Shown: positions 36,362 through 46,245, counted from the first letter of the stretch. The stretch: 64,000 nucleotides of DNA from Maledivibacter sp. (GCA_025210375.1 JAOASB010000012.1:31100-95099); one strand, 5' to 3'. Made by a program: numbers and translations. The notes: a model not told the origin generated them from the letters alone.

Positions 36362-36390
36362 ATTATACGAATATTATTATAATATGTCAA
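36362..36390 (-). promoter_or_regulatory. Sigma-A promoter of the T-box transcript
   Basis: Reading on the minus strand: TTGACA, 17-base spacer, TATAAT, both boxes perfect. Confidence 0.9.
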
Positions 36391-36436
36391 TAAAAAATTT
36401 TCTAAATTTTTAAAAGAAAATAAATTGAATTTCATC

Positions 36437-36464
36437 TAAAGTTAAAGTAAAAAAATGTCGATAT
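36437..36464 (+). promoter_or_regulatory. Candidate sigma-D (flagellar) promoter
   Basis: TAAA, 16-base spacer, GTCGATAT; close to TAAA-N15-GCCGATAT, and placed about 70 bases before a chemoreceptor gene, a usual SigD target. Confidence 0.65.
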
Positions 36465-36534
36465 TATACTGTCTATGTTTTTGCTGTTTTTTGGAATAAA
36501 GGGTGTATATATGAAATAAAGGGGGAGGTTTCTA

Positions 36535-38337
36535 GTGAAATTGAGGAAATCTAAGTCAAGTATTAGAAATAAGATTTTTCTTAATTCAATTGCACTAAGT
36601 ATCGTATTAACAATTATACTGATGATTATTTCAAACTATACTATCAATGAGATTAAAGGACATGTAACCCAAGGAGTGGATACCCTACTGAGAGACGAAT
36701 TTGATAGGTTGATTAAACTGGAAGTTGAAACTGCGGTGGGGATTCTTAAAGGCATCAATAATAAGGTGCAAAAGGGTGAAATCACACTAGAAGAGGGAAA
36801 AAAATTAGGTGCCGATTTGCTTAGGGATATAAGGTATGGAGACGATGGCAATGGATATTTTTGGGCGGATACATCAAAGGGAGATAATATAGTCCTATTA
36901 GGGAAAAAGGATGTAGAGGGTAAGAATAGAATTAATCTACAGGATTCAAAGGGACTTTATCTCTTAAAAGCGGTTATTTCCAAGGGAATGGAGCCCGGGG
37001 GAGGATACACAGACTACTGGTTTCCAAGACCCGGGGAAACGGAACCCCTACCTAAAAGATGTTATACTTTGTATTTCGAGCCATTTGATTGGGTAATCGG
37101 AACGGGAGCCTACATAGATGATATAGAATATGTAGTTGATGATTATGAACAAGGGTTAGAGAAATATAAGGGACATAGTATAATTATTATGCTTATTTGG
37201 GCAGGTATATGTTTGGCAATAATAGGAGTGGTAGCCATGCTGGTAGGCAGAAAGATATCAAGACCTATTATAAGGCTGACAAGCTTAATTGACAAAACCA
37301 CTAAACTGGATTTAGTATATGATGAATCCTACGAAGTATTGCTAAAGAATAATGATGAAACAGGTTTAATGGCTAATCAAGTATTTGACATGAGAAAAGT
37401 ATTAAGAGAAATGGCAGGAAGTATTAAGGGACAGTCAAATGATATACTTAATAATTCTCAATTTTTATCACAAAATACAAATGAAACAGCATTATCTATT
37501 GATGAGGTTGCCAAGGCTGTGGAAGAACTAGCTGATGGAGCTACAAATCAAGCTTCGGAAGCCAATGAAGGTACAATGAAATTAGAGTCGTTAAATGAAA
37601 AAATTGATGAATTAATTCAAAGTGCAAATCTAATAAATAAATATACAAATGATACAAATGAAGTCAACCATAGATCATTATCCACTATGAAGGAATTACA
37701 GCATAATTTTAAAGCAAATAATGAAATGGTTCATCAAGTAAATGAAAATATAAATAGTCTTTCAGAAAAGTCCAGTTATATAGGACAAATTGTTGGAGTC
37801 ATAAAGTCAATAGCGGAACAAACAAATTTATTGGCGCTTAATGCCGCTATTGAGGCTGCCAGAGCCGGAGACGCAGGTAAGGGCTTTGCAGTTGTAGCCG
37901 AAGAGGTTAGAAAGTTGGCGGAAGAAACAGGAAGCTCCACTCAGAAAATCGAGAGTATTACTACTGAAATAGAGCATGAAATAGAAAAAGTAAATCATAC
38001 TATGGATGAAACAAAGGTGGTTGTACAAAATGCCGATAAAGCAGCCATGGAAGTAGAAAAAGTTTTTGAAGAAACCACAGAATCCATTGAAAAAATTACA
38101 CAGCAGTTAGAGAGATTAACCAATAACATTGATATCGTAAGCAAATATAAAGAAGAAGTTACTTTTTCAATAGAAAATATTACTTCTGTAATACAACAAT
38201 CTTCAGCATCTACAGAAGAGGTATCAGCTTCTGTGGAAGAGCAAACAGCTACTATTGCTGAAATTGCTAGTATGGCTGAAAAATTAAAAGTCATAGCTCG
38301 TGATTTAGAAGATAAAGTTAACATCTTTAGTATCTAA
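36535..38337 (+). CDS. Methyl-accepting chemotaxis protein with Cache sensor
   Basis: Transmembrane chemoreceptor. GTG start after AAAGGGGGAGGT. TM1 at about residues 20-38; an extracellular single-Cache domain (about 40-205) with the signature [19 protein letters not shown] and [18 protein letters not shown]2 at about 214-236; HAMP (about 237-295); cytoplasmic signalling coiled coil to residue 600 with the conserved tip [20 protein letters not shown]. Ligand unknown; sCache_2 domains often bind small organic acids. A SigD-like promoter precedes it. Confidence 0.94.
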   Translation: MKLRKSKSSIRNKIFLNSIALSIVLTIILMIISNYTINEIKGHVTQGVDTLLRDEFDRLIKLEVETAVGILKGINNKVQKGEITLEEGKKLGADLLRDIRYGDDGNGYFWADTSKGDNIVLLGKKDVEGKNRINLQDSKGLYLLKAVISKGMEPGGGYTDYWFPRPGETEPLPKRCYTLYFEPFDWVIGTGAYIDDIEYVVDDYEQGLEKYKGHSIIIMLIWAGICLAIIGVVAMLVGRKISRPIIRLTSLIDKTTKLDLVYDESYEVLLKNNDETGLMANQVFDMRKVLREMAGSIKGQSNDILNNSQFLSQNTNETALSIDEVAKAVEELADGATNQASEANEGTMKLESLNEKIDELIQSANLINKYTNDTNEVNHRSLSTMKELQHNFKANNEMVHQVNENINSLSEKSSYIGQIVGVIKSIAEQTNLLALNAAIEAARAGDAGKGFAVVAEEVRKLAEETGSSTQKIESITTEIEHEIEKVNHTMDETKVVVQNADKAAMEVEKVFEETTESIEKITQQLERLTNNIDIVSKYKEEVTFSIENITSVIQQSSASTEEVSASVEEQTATIAEIASMAEKLKVIARDLEDKVNIFSI

Positions 38338-38345
38338 TATAATAA

Positions 38346-38385
38346 AAAAATCCAGTATATCATGATGATATTCTGGATTTTTTTA
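38346..38385 (+). terminator. Terminator after the chemoreceptor
   Basis: AAATCCAG-t-ATATC ... GATAT-t-CTGGATTT stem followed by TTTTATTT. Confidence 0.9.
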
Positions 38386-38500
38386 TTTAAGAAAGCTATA
38401 TGTAAAGGATTTATTGGGATTTCCATAAGGAGATAATAAGTTTGTTATATTTAGGCTCATTAGTGAAATACTAATAAAAACTATCTCGGAGGAATAATTA

Positions 38501-39598
38501 GTGAATAAGGAAGTCATTTCTGATAAACAAGGTATAGCTGCTATAGTGCTATATATGTCTGGAACTTCATCAATGCTAGTATTTGGCACGGTAGCCGAAA
38601 AGGATATCTGGGTAGCTACTATTTTGGCTATACTTATGACACTATGTATTGTATTAGTATTTTGCCATATGCATTCTATGTTCCCGGGGAAAAACTTATT
38701 TGATATTTGTGATATATGCTTTGGTAGATTTATAGGCAAAGGAATTATTATACTATATGTTTGGTTCGCACTTCACAGTGGAACCTTGGTTGGAATGAAT
38801 ATCTATCAATTTATTACAGAGACCATTCTTCCTGCAACCCCTAACACAGCGGTATTTATTCTTCTATTGTTCCTTTGTTCTTGGATTGTCAAGAAAGGAA
38901 TAGAGGTGATAGGAAGATGGTCAGAGTTCATGATCATTCCCTTTATTATTTTGGTATTTACTGTAATATTATTTTTTATTCCCGACATGGACATTAATAA
39001 CATTCGGCCAGTACTAAGTAAAGGCATGAAGCCCATTTTAGAGGGAGCCTTTGCTGTTTTTTCATTTCCCTTTGGAGAAATTGTAATATTTACTATAATT
39101 TTTTCAGATTTTAAGTCAAATAAATCTCCGTATAGGATATATATAGGAGGGTTATTTATTGCAGGAATTGTTGTATTTATTACGTCTTTAGGTACTATTT
39201 TATACATAGGAATAAATTCTGCTTCAGAGCCCTATTATCCTATATATGAAGCTGTGAAAAGAATAGATGTGGGATTTATACTACAAAATCTTGAACCGGC
39301 AGTTGCTGTAACCTTTGTATTGGGAGGATTTTTGAAGGTTAGTATATATCTATTGGCTACTTGCAAAGGAGTTGTCAGTATATTTAAGTTAAAGGACTAC
39401 AGATTTATAGTAATACCAATAGTTTTAATAATGCTTAATATGTCGTACTTTGTACATTTAAATAGAGTTGACTATAATAAATGGAATTTTGAAATATTCC
39501 CATACTATGCCTTTCTTTTTGAAATGATTTTACCTATTATTATATGGATTACAGCCCAAATAAAATTTAAGAAATTTAAATATAAAAAATCTATTTAA
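38501..39598 (+). CDS. Spore germination permease, GerAB family (APC superfamily)
   Basis: Inner spore membrane nutrient-receptor B subunit or a related amino-acid permease. 365 residues with ten hydrophobic helices; GerAB-type segments are SDKQGIAAIVLYMSGTSSML, KKGIEVIGRWSEFMIIPFI, and SFPFGEIVIFTIIFSDF. GTG start after CGGAGGAAT. The A (GerAA) and C (GerAC) partners that normally share its operon are absent here, so it is an orphan. Consistent with gerM elsewhere in the window that the organism makes endospores. Confidence 0.85.
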   Translation: MNKEVISDKQGIAAIVLYMSGTSSMLVFGTVAEKDIWVATILAILMTLCIVLVFCHMHSMFPGKNLFDICDICFGRFIGKGIIILYVWFALHSGTLVGMNIYQFITETILPATPNTAVFILLLFLCSWIVKKGIEVIGRWSEFMIIPFIILVFTVILFFIPDMDINNIRPVLSKGMKPILEGAFAVFSFPFGEIVIFTIIFSDFKSNKSPYRIYIGGLFIAGIVVFITSLGTILYIGINSASEPYYPIYEAVKRIDVGFILQNLEPAVAVTFVLGGFLKVSIYLLATCKGVVSIFKLKDYRFIVIPIVLIMLNMSYFVHLNRVDYNKWNFEIFPYYAFLFEMILPIIIWITAQIKFKKFKYKKSI

Positions 39599-39772
39599 GC
39601 TATAGGATTTATACATGTAGGGAATTTTCATGGTCACAAATCTTAAAGAAGGATTTTTGAGTTTTCCATAGAATAGGTTGGTTATAGAGGATTTAGGTTC
39701 AATTTTGGACTGTGCATAATTATTAAGCTTATTAGTGATGATCAAGATTTTTTGACTACGGGAGGAATAAAA

Positions 39773-40096
39773 GTGCTATATGAAAAAAATACTATTTATA
39801 TTTTAGGTACGGCTAAGATAGGTAAAAACGATCCTATTTCGGCTATGTATAATATTTTTTTCTTAGGTATTATTATAGAGAGAGGAAGCGGTAAAATAGT
39901 AGACTCAACTTGTAATATGGTGAGGGATGTTACCACTGATTTCATTAGGTCTATTCTTATAGGATATAATCTTGTAGATGATATAGAGATGATCATAGAT
40001 GAAATAAAAGATAGATTCTATGGAATGGCTCAGAAAGCAGTGATTGCCTCCATAAAGGATGCTCGAAATAAATACATGATGATAAAAAATAATTGA
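39773..40096 (+). CDS. DUF3870-family protein
   Basis: Small soluble protein (107 residues) of unknown function. GTG start at 39773 with GGGAGGA seven bases before; an in-frame TTG at 39752 has none. Typical segments: TIYILGTAKIGKNDPISAMY, FFLGIIIERGSGKIVDSTCN and DRFYGMAQKAVIASIKDA. Members I recall lie near amino-acid metabolism genes; the DUF4392 protein downstream, after a terminator, fits that weakly. Confidence 0.8.
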   Translation: MLYEKNTIYILGTAKIGKNDPISAMYNIFFLGIIIERGSGKIVDSTCNMVRDVTTDFIRSILIGYNLVDDIEMIIDEIKDRFYGMAQKAVIASIKDARNKYMMIKNN

Positions 40097-40131
40097 AGCA
40101 TACTATAAAATAAAGTATAATAAAATTACAG

Positions 40132-40281
40132 TATAGGGATTTTAGTATAGACTTTAACTTATATTATAAAAATCCTATATACAGAGTTCTAAGTAAATCT
40201 GAGTTTATGTATGTGCAAATACTCAGTGTTTCTGGGAGTTTTGGATATGTATAAATTAAAGTTTTGACTTGAATCTCTATA
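40132..40281. repeat. Dispersed repeat family 2, composite copy d
   Basis: TATAGGGATTTTAGTATAGACTTT (inverse of copy a/e ends; 40132-40155) is followed by a second unit with TACTCAGTGTTTCTGGGAGT and ATATGTATAAATTAAAGTTT, ending GAATCTCTATA. Looks like one element joined to or inserted beside another. This and the next terminator fill the gap 40097-40423. Confidence 0.6.
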
Positions 40282-40360
40282 AATATATCTCCATGAAAAT
40301 TTCATATTAAGTTTTGTTTATTAGTATATAGATTAGCCTCTATATATAATTGTAGATAAG

Positions 40361-40397
40361 ACCCAGTTAAACCCCATAGTTTAGCTGGGTTTTTTGT
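40361..40397 (+). terminator. Hairpin terminator before the DUF4392 gene
   Basis: ACCCAG-t-TAAAC ... GTTTA-GCTGGGT stem followed by TTTTTTG, 27 bases before the next start. It could end read-through from DUF3870 or act as an attenuator. Confidence 0.8.
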
Positions 40398-40423
40398 ATT
40401 CTGACATGAGGAGTTGAAATGAT

Positions 40424-41332
40424 ATGAATCAAAACTATTTTATTGATATTGAAAATATAATTAGAAAAAATTTGGAAAAAAGAGGTATGGATAAAATTAA
40501 TCTATTGGGTGAATTTGAAAATGCCGTAAAGGATATTTATAATGGTTCTACTGTGTTAATAGTTACTGGTTTTGTGATTAGGAGCAGTCTTACGGGTGAA
40601 ACAGATGGCCCTATTGGAGCAATATCCTTGGCCAGTGCATTGGAGAAGCTAGGTAAAAAGGTAGTGCTTGTAACTGATAAATATTCTAGGGATATGCTAT
40701 ATAATTGCTGTATTGTAAAGGATGTTAAGGCTTCTATAGAAGTGGTTCCACATTATAATACAGACAAGTTTTGTAATGAACTATTAGAAAAATATCAGCC
40801 ATCTCATATAGTTGCCATAGAAAGACCAGGAAGAGCAAAGGATGGTCACTGCTATTCCATGAGGGGAGAAGACCTTAGTGATTTGGTACCAGATACAGAC
40901 ATATTATTTATAAAATCAAAGGAGCAAGGGATAGTTTCATTGGCTGTTGGAGATGGGGGTAATGAAGTAGGCATGGGAAAGGTATCCTCATTTGTGATAG
41001 ACTCAGTAAATAAGGGTGAGCAAATATGTGCAGCCATTAGCACCGATTATCTAATTGTAGCCGGAGTATCTAATTGGGGTGGCCATGCTTTGGCTGCAGC
41101 TCTTTCCATAATTTCTGGAACCATGCTATTACATGATTCTAAAATAGAAAAAAGATTATTAGAAGTGATGATAGAAGCAGGAGCGGTTGATGGATGTACC
41201 AAAAAGGGGACATTAACCGTAGATGGATTAAGCTTAGAAGATAATATAGAAATTCTTGAAAATTTAAGAAGCATAGTAGATATTTTACTAAATACAGTAG
41301 AAGAAAATTACATTTATATGAAATGTACTTAA
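40424..41332 (+). CDS. DUF4392 protein, D-glutamate cyclase-like
   Basis: Related to the domain of mammalian D-glutamate cyclase, which turns D-glutamate into 5-oxo-D-proline (family knowledge; activity of this protein not shown). 302 residues, soluble. Segments: VLIVTGFVIRSSLTGETDGPIG, IVAIERPGRAKDGHCYSMRG, and VAVGDGGNEVGMGK-type Gly-rich loop (SLAVGDGGNEVGMGKV), likely the active-site region, followed by ISTDYLIVAGVSNWGGHAL. Start after TGAGGAGTTGAA. Confidence 0.87.
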   Translation: MNQNYFIDIENIIRKNLEKRGMDKINLLGEFENAVKDIYNGSTVLIVTGFVIRSSLTGETDGPIGAISLASALEKLGKKVVLVTDKYSRDMLYNCCIVKDVKASIEVVPHYNTDKFCNELLEKYQPSHIVAIERPGRAKDGHCYSMRGEDLSDLVPDTDILFIKSKEQGIVSLAVGDGGNEVGMGKVSSFVIDSVNKGEQICAAISTDYLIVAGVSNWGGHALAAALSIISGTMLLHDSKIEKRLLEVMIEAGAVDGCTKKGTLTVDGLSLEDNIEILENLRSIVDILLNTVEENYIYMKCT

Positions 41333-41349
41333 AAAATAGACTTTATTAT

Positions 41350-41456
41350 TTGAGGAAATTGCACAACTCTTACTTGAGGAAATTGCATAACTCTGACTTG
41401 GCAGAATTGCATAATATATATGGCTTTTATAGAAAGTAATTATACAATTTCCTCAT
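41350..41456. repeat. Dispersed repeat family 1, copy D
   Basis: TTGAGGAAATTGCACAACTC at the left, a second internal TTGAGGAAATTGCATAACTC at 41374, CTTTTATAGAAAGTAATTAT and a right end ATACAATTTCCTCA. The doubled left end suggests nesting or a tandem duplication. Confidence 0.7.
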
Positions 41457-41544
41457 TTAATACATACACCCAGATTATTCATAATAGGGGAACTCTAAAT
41501 ATTTTCAAATTTGTTATGGGTAATCTGGGTTAAGATTAATGGGT

Positions 41545-41748
41545 TTAATGAATTTGGTAACTTGAATAGCTTGTACATCCATAGGATAATATTTCGAAAA
41601 TCATATCATTAGTTAGATTTATTTCTAAATCATTGGCATAGGTCCTTATCAATATACTTTGTGTAGTCATAGGTATGTTTTCTCTCTTTAGCTTATCAAC
41701 ATAATTTAATATTAGAACAATCTTATTTTGAAATGTGCTTAAAGTCAT
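41545..41748 (-). CDS. Small hypothetical protein (67 aa)
   Basis: ATG at 41748 preceded on the minus strand by AGAGGAGGGCTTTT, an excellent ribosome site with seven-base spacing, which is the main evidence. The product is soluble and mostly helical (FQNKIVLILNYVDKLKREN, then SILIRTYANDLEINL), ending GCTSYSSYQIH. No family recognised. It lies alone between DUF4392 and the LacI regulator, on the opposite strand. Confidence 0.55.
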   Translation of the reverse strand: MTLSTFQNKIVLILNYVDKLKRENIPMTTQSILIRTYANDLEINLTNDMIFEILSYGCTSYSSYQIH

Positions 41749-42157
41749 AAAAGCCCTCCTCTTAAATATTTAGCCTAGATTATTTATAGAGCAATAATAT
41801 AAATAAAAGCAGCTTAAGAATTTTTATAGGTGTTATTGGTTTATATTCTTTTTATAACTATATATAATATAATTCGATAATATGCATAAATTTAGGGTAC
41901 TTATTTATGTAGCAATATATGGGCCTATTCCAATATTATGTATAATGCCTATGGAGTAGTGATTTTACAGCTTTATAGATTTTAGTCAAAATTTCAATCA
42001 TTTTTGAGTTTTCTATAAAAAGCAGATATTGTGACTATTAATTATAGACATAGGAGAAAATATAATATAGGGTTTTCATAGATGTTTTAATTTATACTAT
42101 GTGAATCATATATATTGAGTTGTATTGAAATTCGCCTTAAAAAAATGTATAATTATA

Positions 42158-42171
42158 TGAAATCGGTAACA
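42158..42171. promoter_or_regulatory. LacI/CcpA-type operator before the lacI-family gene
   Basis: TGAAATCGGTAACA matches the TGWAANCGNTNWCA consensus at every position. It lies 53 bases before the start of the regulator, fitting autoregulation or catabolite repression. The rest of the gap 41749-42223 is AT-rich with no gene seen. Confidence 0.7.
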
Positions 42172-42223
42172 TGTTTTCTAGAATATAATTATTTTAGCTT
42201 TTAAACCTTTGAGGAGGACTAAA

Positions 42224-43249
42224 ATGGCTGTTACAATTAATGATATAGCAAAGGTTGCAGGTGTATCAAGGACAACTGTATCAAGGGTTTTAAATGATTC
42301 AGGATATGTTAAGGACGAAACTAGAGAGAAAATTTTAAAAGCTATAAAGGAATTAAATTATACACCTAGTGCCATAGCAAGAAGTTTATCTACAAATAGG
42401 ACGAATACTATAGGTGTCATAGTTCCTGAGATAAATAATCCCTTTTTTGGAGAGATAATAAAGGGTATCAGCCAAGAGGCAGATGAGCATAATTTGAATT
42501 TAATTCTCTTCAATACTGACGATAGCAGGAAAAAGGAACTAAAAGCCCTTAAGCTTCTTAAGGAACAAAGAATACAAGGGGTCATTATTACTCCAACATA
42601 TCCCGAGGACGAGTTTAATAGGGAATATCTAAACACCCTAGAAAATCTAGGTATTCCAGTGGTTTTGATAGATGGACATGTTGAATGCTTTAATTTTAGT
42701 GGAGTGTTTATAGATCATATTAAAGGAGCCTATGATGGAACTAATGCTTTAATACAAGAAGGTCACAAGAAAATAGGAATAATAACAGGATGTATGAATT
42801 CTAGACCAGCTAAGGATAGATTAACGGGTTACAAAAAAGCATTAGTTATGAATAAGATTCCAGTAAATGAGAAATATATTTTTTATGGTGACTATAAACA
42901 CGAAAGTGCTTATGATATTACAAAAAATATAATAGCAATGGAAGATAGACCTACTGCTATTTTTGTCATGAGCAATATGATGATTTTAGGATGTATGAAG
43001 GCACTGTATGAAGAAAAAATTAGTGTTCCAGAGGAGATTGCAATTATAGGTTTTGATAAGATAGAGGCATTAAATATAGTTGGAATGAATATAAGCTTTA
43101 TAAATGGACCTACCATAGAGATGGGTAGAACGGGAATGAAGCTGTTAATTGATAATTTGCAAAGTAAAGATGGTAATAAAAAAATAAAAAGAATTACTCT
43201 TTTACCTAAAATTGTTTTAAAGGGATCAGAGAAGTATATAAAAAAGTAA
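42224..43249 (+). CDS. LacI-family transcriptional regulator
   Basis: DNA-binding regulator, probably of the deoxyribonucleoside genes next to it. The ATG at 42224 has GAGGAGGACTAAA; an upstream ATG at 42209 lacks a site. N-terminal helix-turn-helix INDIAKVAGVSRTTVSRVLN followed by the hinge helix YTPSAIARSLSTN; periplasmic-binding-like effector domain from residue about 58 (TIGVIVPEINNPFFGEIIKG). The effector (nucleoside or sugar) is not known. The same operator motif occurs before this gene and before deoC. Confidence 0.9.
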   Translation: MAVTINDIAKVAGVSRTTVSRVLNDSGYVKDETREKILKAIKELNYTPSAIARSLSTNRTNTIGVIVPEINNPFFGEIIKGISQEADEHNLNLILFNTDDSRKKELKALKLLKEQRIQGVIITPTYPEDEFNREYLNTLENLGIPVVLIDGHVECFNFSGVFIDHIKGAYDGTNALIQEGHKKIGIITGCMNSRPAKDRLTGYKKALVMNKIPVNEKYIFYGDYKHESAYDITKNIIAMEDRPTAIFVMSNMMILGCMKALYEEKISVPEEIAIIGFDKIEALNIVGMNISFINGPTIEMGRTGMKLLIDNLQSKDGNKKIKRITLLPKIVLKGSEKYIKK

Positions 43250-43346
43250 ATGTGAATAATCTATATAAGACCCATTTATAAATTAAAGTCTAAAAAATTT
43301 ATTGGGACTTCTACAGTATAATATTCACATTTAAGATTAAATTTCG

Positions 43347-43360
43347 TGGAACCGTTCACA
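43347..43360. promoter_or_regulatory. LacI/CcpA-type operator before deoC
   Basis: TGGAACCGTTCACA matches TGWAANCGNTNWCA except the third base. It lies 47 bases before deoC and probably couples deoC-cdd-pdp to the LacI regulator or to CcpA. Confidence 0.65.
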
Positions 43361-43406
43361 TATGTATGGGAATTAATTATTTATAAATATAAAGGAGAGG
43401 ATAATA

Positions 43407-44075
43407 ATGGAAATACAAAACTATATCGATCATACTTTATTGAAGCCAGGATCAGAGGAGGAACAAATAAGAAAGGTGTGTGCTGAAGCTAGGGAATATG
43501 GATTTGCTTCAGTGTGCGTAAACCCATATTATGCTGGGTTGGTTAGAAAAGAATTAGAGGGAACTAATGTAAAGACCTGTGTAGTTGTAGGATTCCCATT
43601 AGGGGCTACTACAAAGGAAGTAAAAGCATTTGAGACAAATCAAGTAATTGAAAATGGGGCACAGGAAGTAGATATGGTAATCAATATCGGAGCATTGAAA
43701 TCTAAAAAATATGGGGATGTTAAAGAGGATGTTGAAGCAGTAGTTAAAGCAGCAAATGGAAGGGCCTTGGTTAAGGTTATAATAGAAACCTGCCTTCTAA
43801 CTGAGGAAGAAAAAGTAAAGGCATGTGAAATTTCAAAGGAAGCCGGTGCAGATTTTGTAAAAACTTCAACAGGATTTTCTACAGGAGGAGCAACTGTGGA
43901 AGATGTAAAATTAATGAGAAAAACAGTAGGGCCAGATATGGGCGTTAAGGCTTCAGGTGGTGTTAGAACAAAAGAAGATGCTGATGCAGTTATAGCTGCT
44001 GGAGCAACTAGGATAGGTGCAAGTGCTTCTATAGCTATTGTGGAGGGAACCAAAAATTCAAATTCAGGATATTAG
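43407..44075 (+). CDS. deoC: Deoxyribose-phosphate aldolase
   Basis: Splits 2-deoxyribose-5-phosphate into glyceraldehyde-3-phosphate and acetaldehyde. 222 residues. Motifs: [10 protein letters not shown] at the start, [24 protein letters not shown], the Schiff-base lysine in [14 protein letters not shown] and the second active-site lysine in [10 protein letters not shown]. Strong AAAGGAGAGG ribosome site. First of three genes that break down deoxynucleosides. Confidence 0.96.
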   Translation: MEIQNYIDHTLLKPGSEEEQIRKVCAEAREYGFASVCVNPYYAGLVRKELEGTNVKTCVVVGFPLGATTKEVKAFETNQVIENGAQEVDMVINIGALKSKKYGDVKEDVEAVVKAANGRALVKVIIETCLLTEEEKVKACEISKEAGADFVKTSTGFSTGGATVEDVKLMRKTVGPDMGVKASGGVRTKEDADAVIAAGATRIGASASIAIVEGTKNSNSGY

Positions 44076-44100
44076 ATTATAGACATGGGGAGGAGTAATT

Positions 44101-44490
44101 ATGGATAAGAAATTGCTTATAAAAAAGGCTTTTGAAGCTAAAAAGAAAGCATATACCCCATATTCTGGGTTTAATGTTGGGGCTGCACTTTTGACCAACA
44201 GTGGGAAAATATATACAGGATGTAATATAGAATGTGCTTCATATACGCCAACTATTTGTGCAGAAAGAACAGCCATAGCTAAAGCTGTTTCTGAAGGTGA
44301 AAGGGAAATCATAGCCATAGCTATAACGGGAGATTCAGAGTGGACATATCCATGTGGTGTTTGTAGGCAAGTAATAAGAGAATTTGGGAAGGATGCCACA
44401 ATAATTATTGCTAAATCTGAAGACGAATATAGAGAATATACTCTTAAAGAGCTATTACCCCATAGCTTTGGACCGGAAGATTTAAAATAG
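44101..44490 (+). CDS. cdd: Cytidine deaminase
   Basis: Deaminates (deoxy)cytidine to (deoxy)uridine. 129 residues as usual for the tetrameric form. Zinc and catalytic motifs are TICAERTAIAKA (Cys-Ala-Glu) and PCGVCRQVI. YTPYSGFNVGAALLT and the GCNIECASY stretch are typical. GGGAGGAG ribosome site; 25 bases after deoC. Confidence 0.95.
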   Translation: MDKKLLIKKAFEAKKKAYTPYSGFNVGAALLTNSGKIYTGCNIECASYTPTICAERTAIAKAVSEGEREIIAIAITGDSEWTYPCGVCRQVIREFGKDATIIIAKSEDEYREYTLKELLPHSFGPEDLK

Positions 44491-44514
44491 ATGTAGTACA
44501 GTGAGGTGATAAAC

Positions 44515-45840
44515 GTGAGAATGTATGATTTGATAATGAAGAAAAGAAATGGAGAAGAACTTACGACAGAAGAGATTAATTTTTTTGTTGAAGGATATAC
44601 AAAGACTGAAATTCCAGATTACCAAGTTTCTGCCCTTATGATGGCAATCTACTTTCAGAAAATGAATAAAAGGGAAACCGCAGATTTAACTAAAGCAATG
44701 GTAGAGAGTGGAGAGGTTATTAACCTATCAGAAATTAATGGGATTAAAGTTGATAAGCATAGCACTGGTGGCGTTGGTGATACAACTACTTTAATACTTG
44801 GGCCTATAGTAGCAGCGGCAGGAGTACCTGTGGCAAAAATGTCGGGTAGAGGATTAGGGCATACCGGTGGAACTATAGATAAATTGGAGTCATTTAAAGG
44901 TTTTTCAGTAGATATGCCTATTGAAAAGTTTACTGAAAATGTTAATAGTATAAAAATAGCTATTGGAGGACAAACAGCAAATTTGGCTCCTGCCGATAAA
45001 AAATTATATGCTCTTCGTGATGTAACAGCAACTGTTGACAATATATCGCTAATAGCTGGCAGTATTATGAGTAAAAAAATTGCTTCAGGTGCAGATGCTA
45101 TTGTATTAGATGTTAAAACAGGTAGCGGAGCATTTATGAAGGATGAGGATAGTTCCTTTGAACTCGCCAAGGAAATGGTAGATATAGGAAATAATGTAGG
45201 AAGAAATACTATAGCGGTAATTACGGATATGGACCAACCATTAGGCTATGCTGTTGGAAATGCATTAGAAGTCAAGGAAGCAATTGATACATTAAAAGGA
45301 GAGGGGCCACAGGACTTAACTGAACTTTGTTTAACCCTAGGAGCCCATATGCTTGTTTTAGGTGAAAAAGCTGAAAATTTTGAAGAAGCTAGAAAAATAC
45401 TTGAAGACATCATTCGCTCAGGGAAGGGACTTGAAAAATTAAAAGAGCTTGTTAAGGCCCAAGGTGGAGACCCATCCTTTGTTGATGATCCGGCATTATT
45501 TCAAAAGGCAAAGATAATAGAGTCTGTTGCTGTTTCACAGGCAGGTTTTGTTAAAGGAATAAAGGCAGACGATATTGGGAAAGCGGCCCTTGTATTGGGT
45601 GCAGGCCGTGAAACCAAAGAAAGTGAAATAGATTTAGCAGTTGGAATTGTTCTTCATAAAAAAATAGGAGATTCTATCAAAGCCGGTGAATCCATAGCAA
45701 CTATTTATGCCAACGATGCTGAGAAACAAAAGGCAGCTACTAAAATGATTATAGATGCCTATGAAATTACTGAGGTTGAAGTTAAAGCGAAATCATTGAT
45801 TAAAGGCATTGTCACTAAGGACGGAATAGAAAGATTTTAA
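44515..45840 (+). CDS. pdp: Pyrimidine-nucleoside phosphorylase
   Basis: Phosphorolyses uridine, deoxyuridine and thymidine to base plus (deoxy)ribose-1-phosphate. GTG at 44515 ([11 protein letters not shown]) follows GAGGTGAT; an upstream GTG at 44506 overlaps that site. Motifs: [13 protein letters not shown] phosphate loop, [19 protein letters not shown] (family signature), and [19 protein letters not shown] with catalytic lysines. 441 residues. With cdd and deoC it feeds deoxyribose into glycolysis; a phosphopentomutase gene is not in the cluster. Confidence 0.95.
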   Translation: MRMYDLIMKKRNGEELTTEEINFFVEGYTKTEIPDYQVSALMMAIYFQKMNKRETADLTKAMVESGEVINLSEINGIKVDKHSTGGVGDTTTLILGPIVAAAGVPVAKMSGRGLGHTGGTIDKLESFKGFSVDMPIEKFTENVNSIKIAIGGQTANLAPADKKLYALRDVTATVDNISLIAGSIMSKKIASGADAIVLDVKTGSGAFMKDEDSSFELAKEMVDIGNNVGRNTIAVITDMDQPLGYAVGNALEVKEAIDTLKGEGPQDLTELCLTLGAHMLVLGEKAENFEEARKILEDIIRSGKGLEKLKELVKAQGGDPSFVDDPALFQKAKIIESVAVSQAGFVKGIKADDIGKAALVLGAGRETKESEIDLAVGIVLHKKIGDSIKAGESIATIYANDAEKQKAATKMIIDAYEITEVEVKAKSLIKGIVTKDGIERF

Positions 45841-45857
45841 TAAATATCAATTATGAT

Positions 45858-45886
45858 AACAGTATCTATTTAAGGTACTGTTTTTT
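45858..45886 (+). terminator. Terminator of the deoC-cdd-pdp operon
   Basis: AACAGTA/TACTGTT stem followed by TTTT. Confidence 0.75.
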
Positions 45887-45959
45887 CTATATTACTCAAG
45901 ATTATTACAAGAATTTTTTTGAATGTTTTCATATACAATTTATGGTAATATTATCAAAG

Positions 45960-46011
45960 GGGTCAGACCAGCTAGTAAAAATCTCTTGACTGTTACTAGC
46001 TGGTCTGACCC
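45960..46011. repeat. REP-like perfect hairpin
   Basis: GGGTCAGACCAGCTAGTAA pairs perfectly over 19 bases with TTACTAGCTGGTCTGACCC around a 14-base loop. GC-richer than its surroundings and lacking a T-run. The GGGGTCAGACC core resembles REP elements mobilised by IS200-like RAYT transposases (recalled). The rest of 45887-46245 is AT-rich leader of the pilus locus. Confidence 0.7.
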
Positions 46012-46245
46012 TTATGTCAATTTTTGAAGCCCTAACCTTATCTTTATGATAGGTTATTGGTTTAATATGTAATAAATTACATATTAATTAATAGATTATA
46101 ATTTGTACTAGTTATGAAAATAAAAGAAAAAAATGTAAAAATAAATTGAATATAATAAGAAAATGTAGTAATATAAATGTATAATTGGAATAAATAGACA
46201 AACAACTCGTTTGTATTTGAGTGTTACTAGATGGGAGGAGCTTAG

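Noticed and set aside
43250..43330. Degenerate family 2-like sequence before deoC
   Set aside because: Only ATTTATAAATTAAAGTCTA resembles the family; no clear ends, so not counted as a copy.
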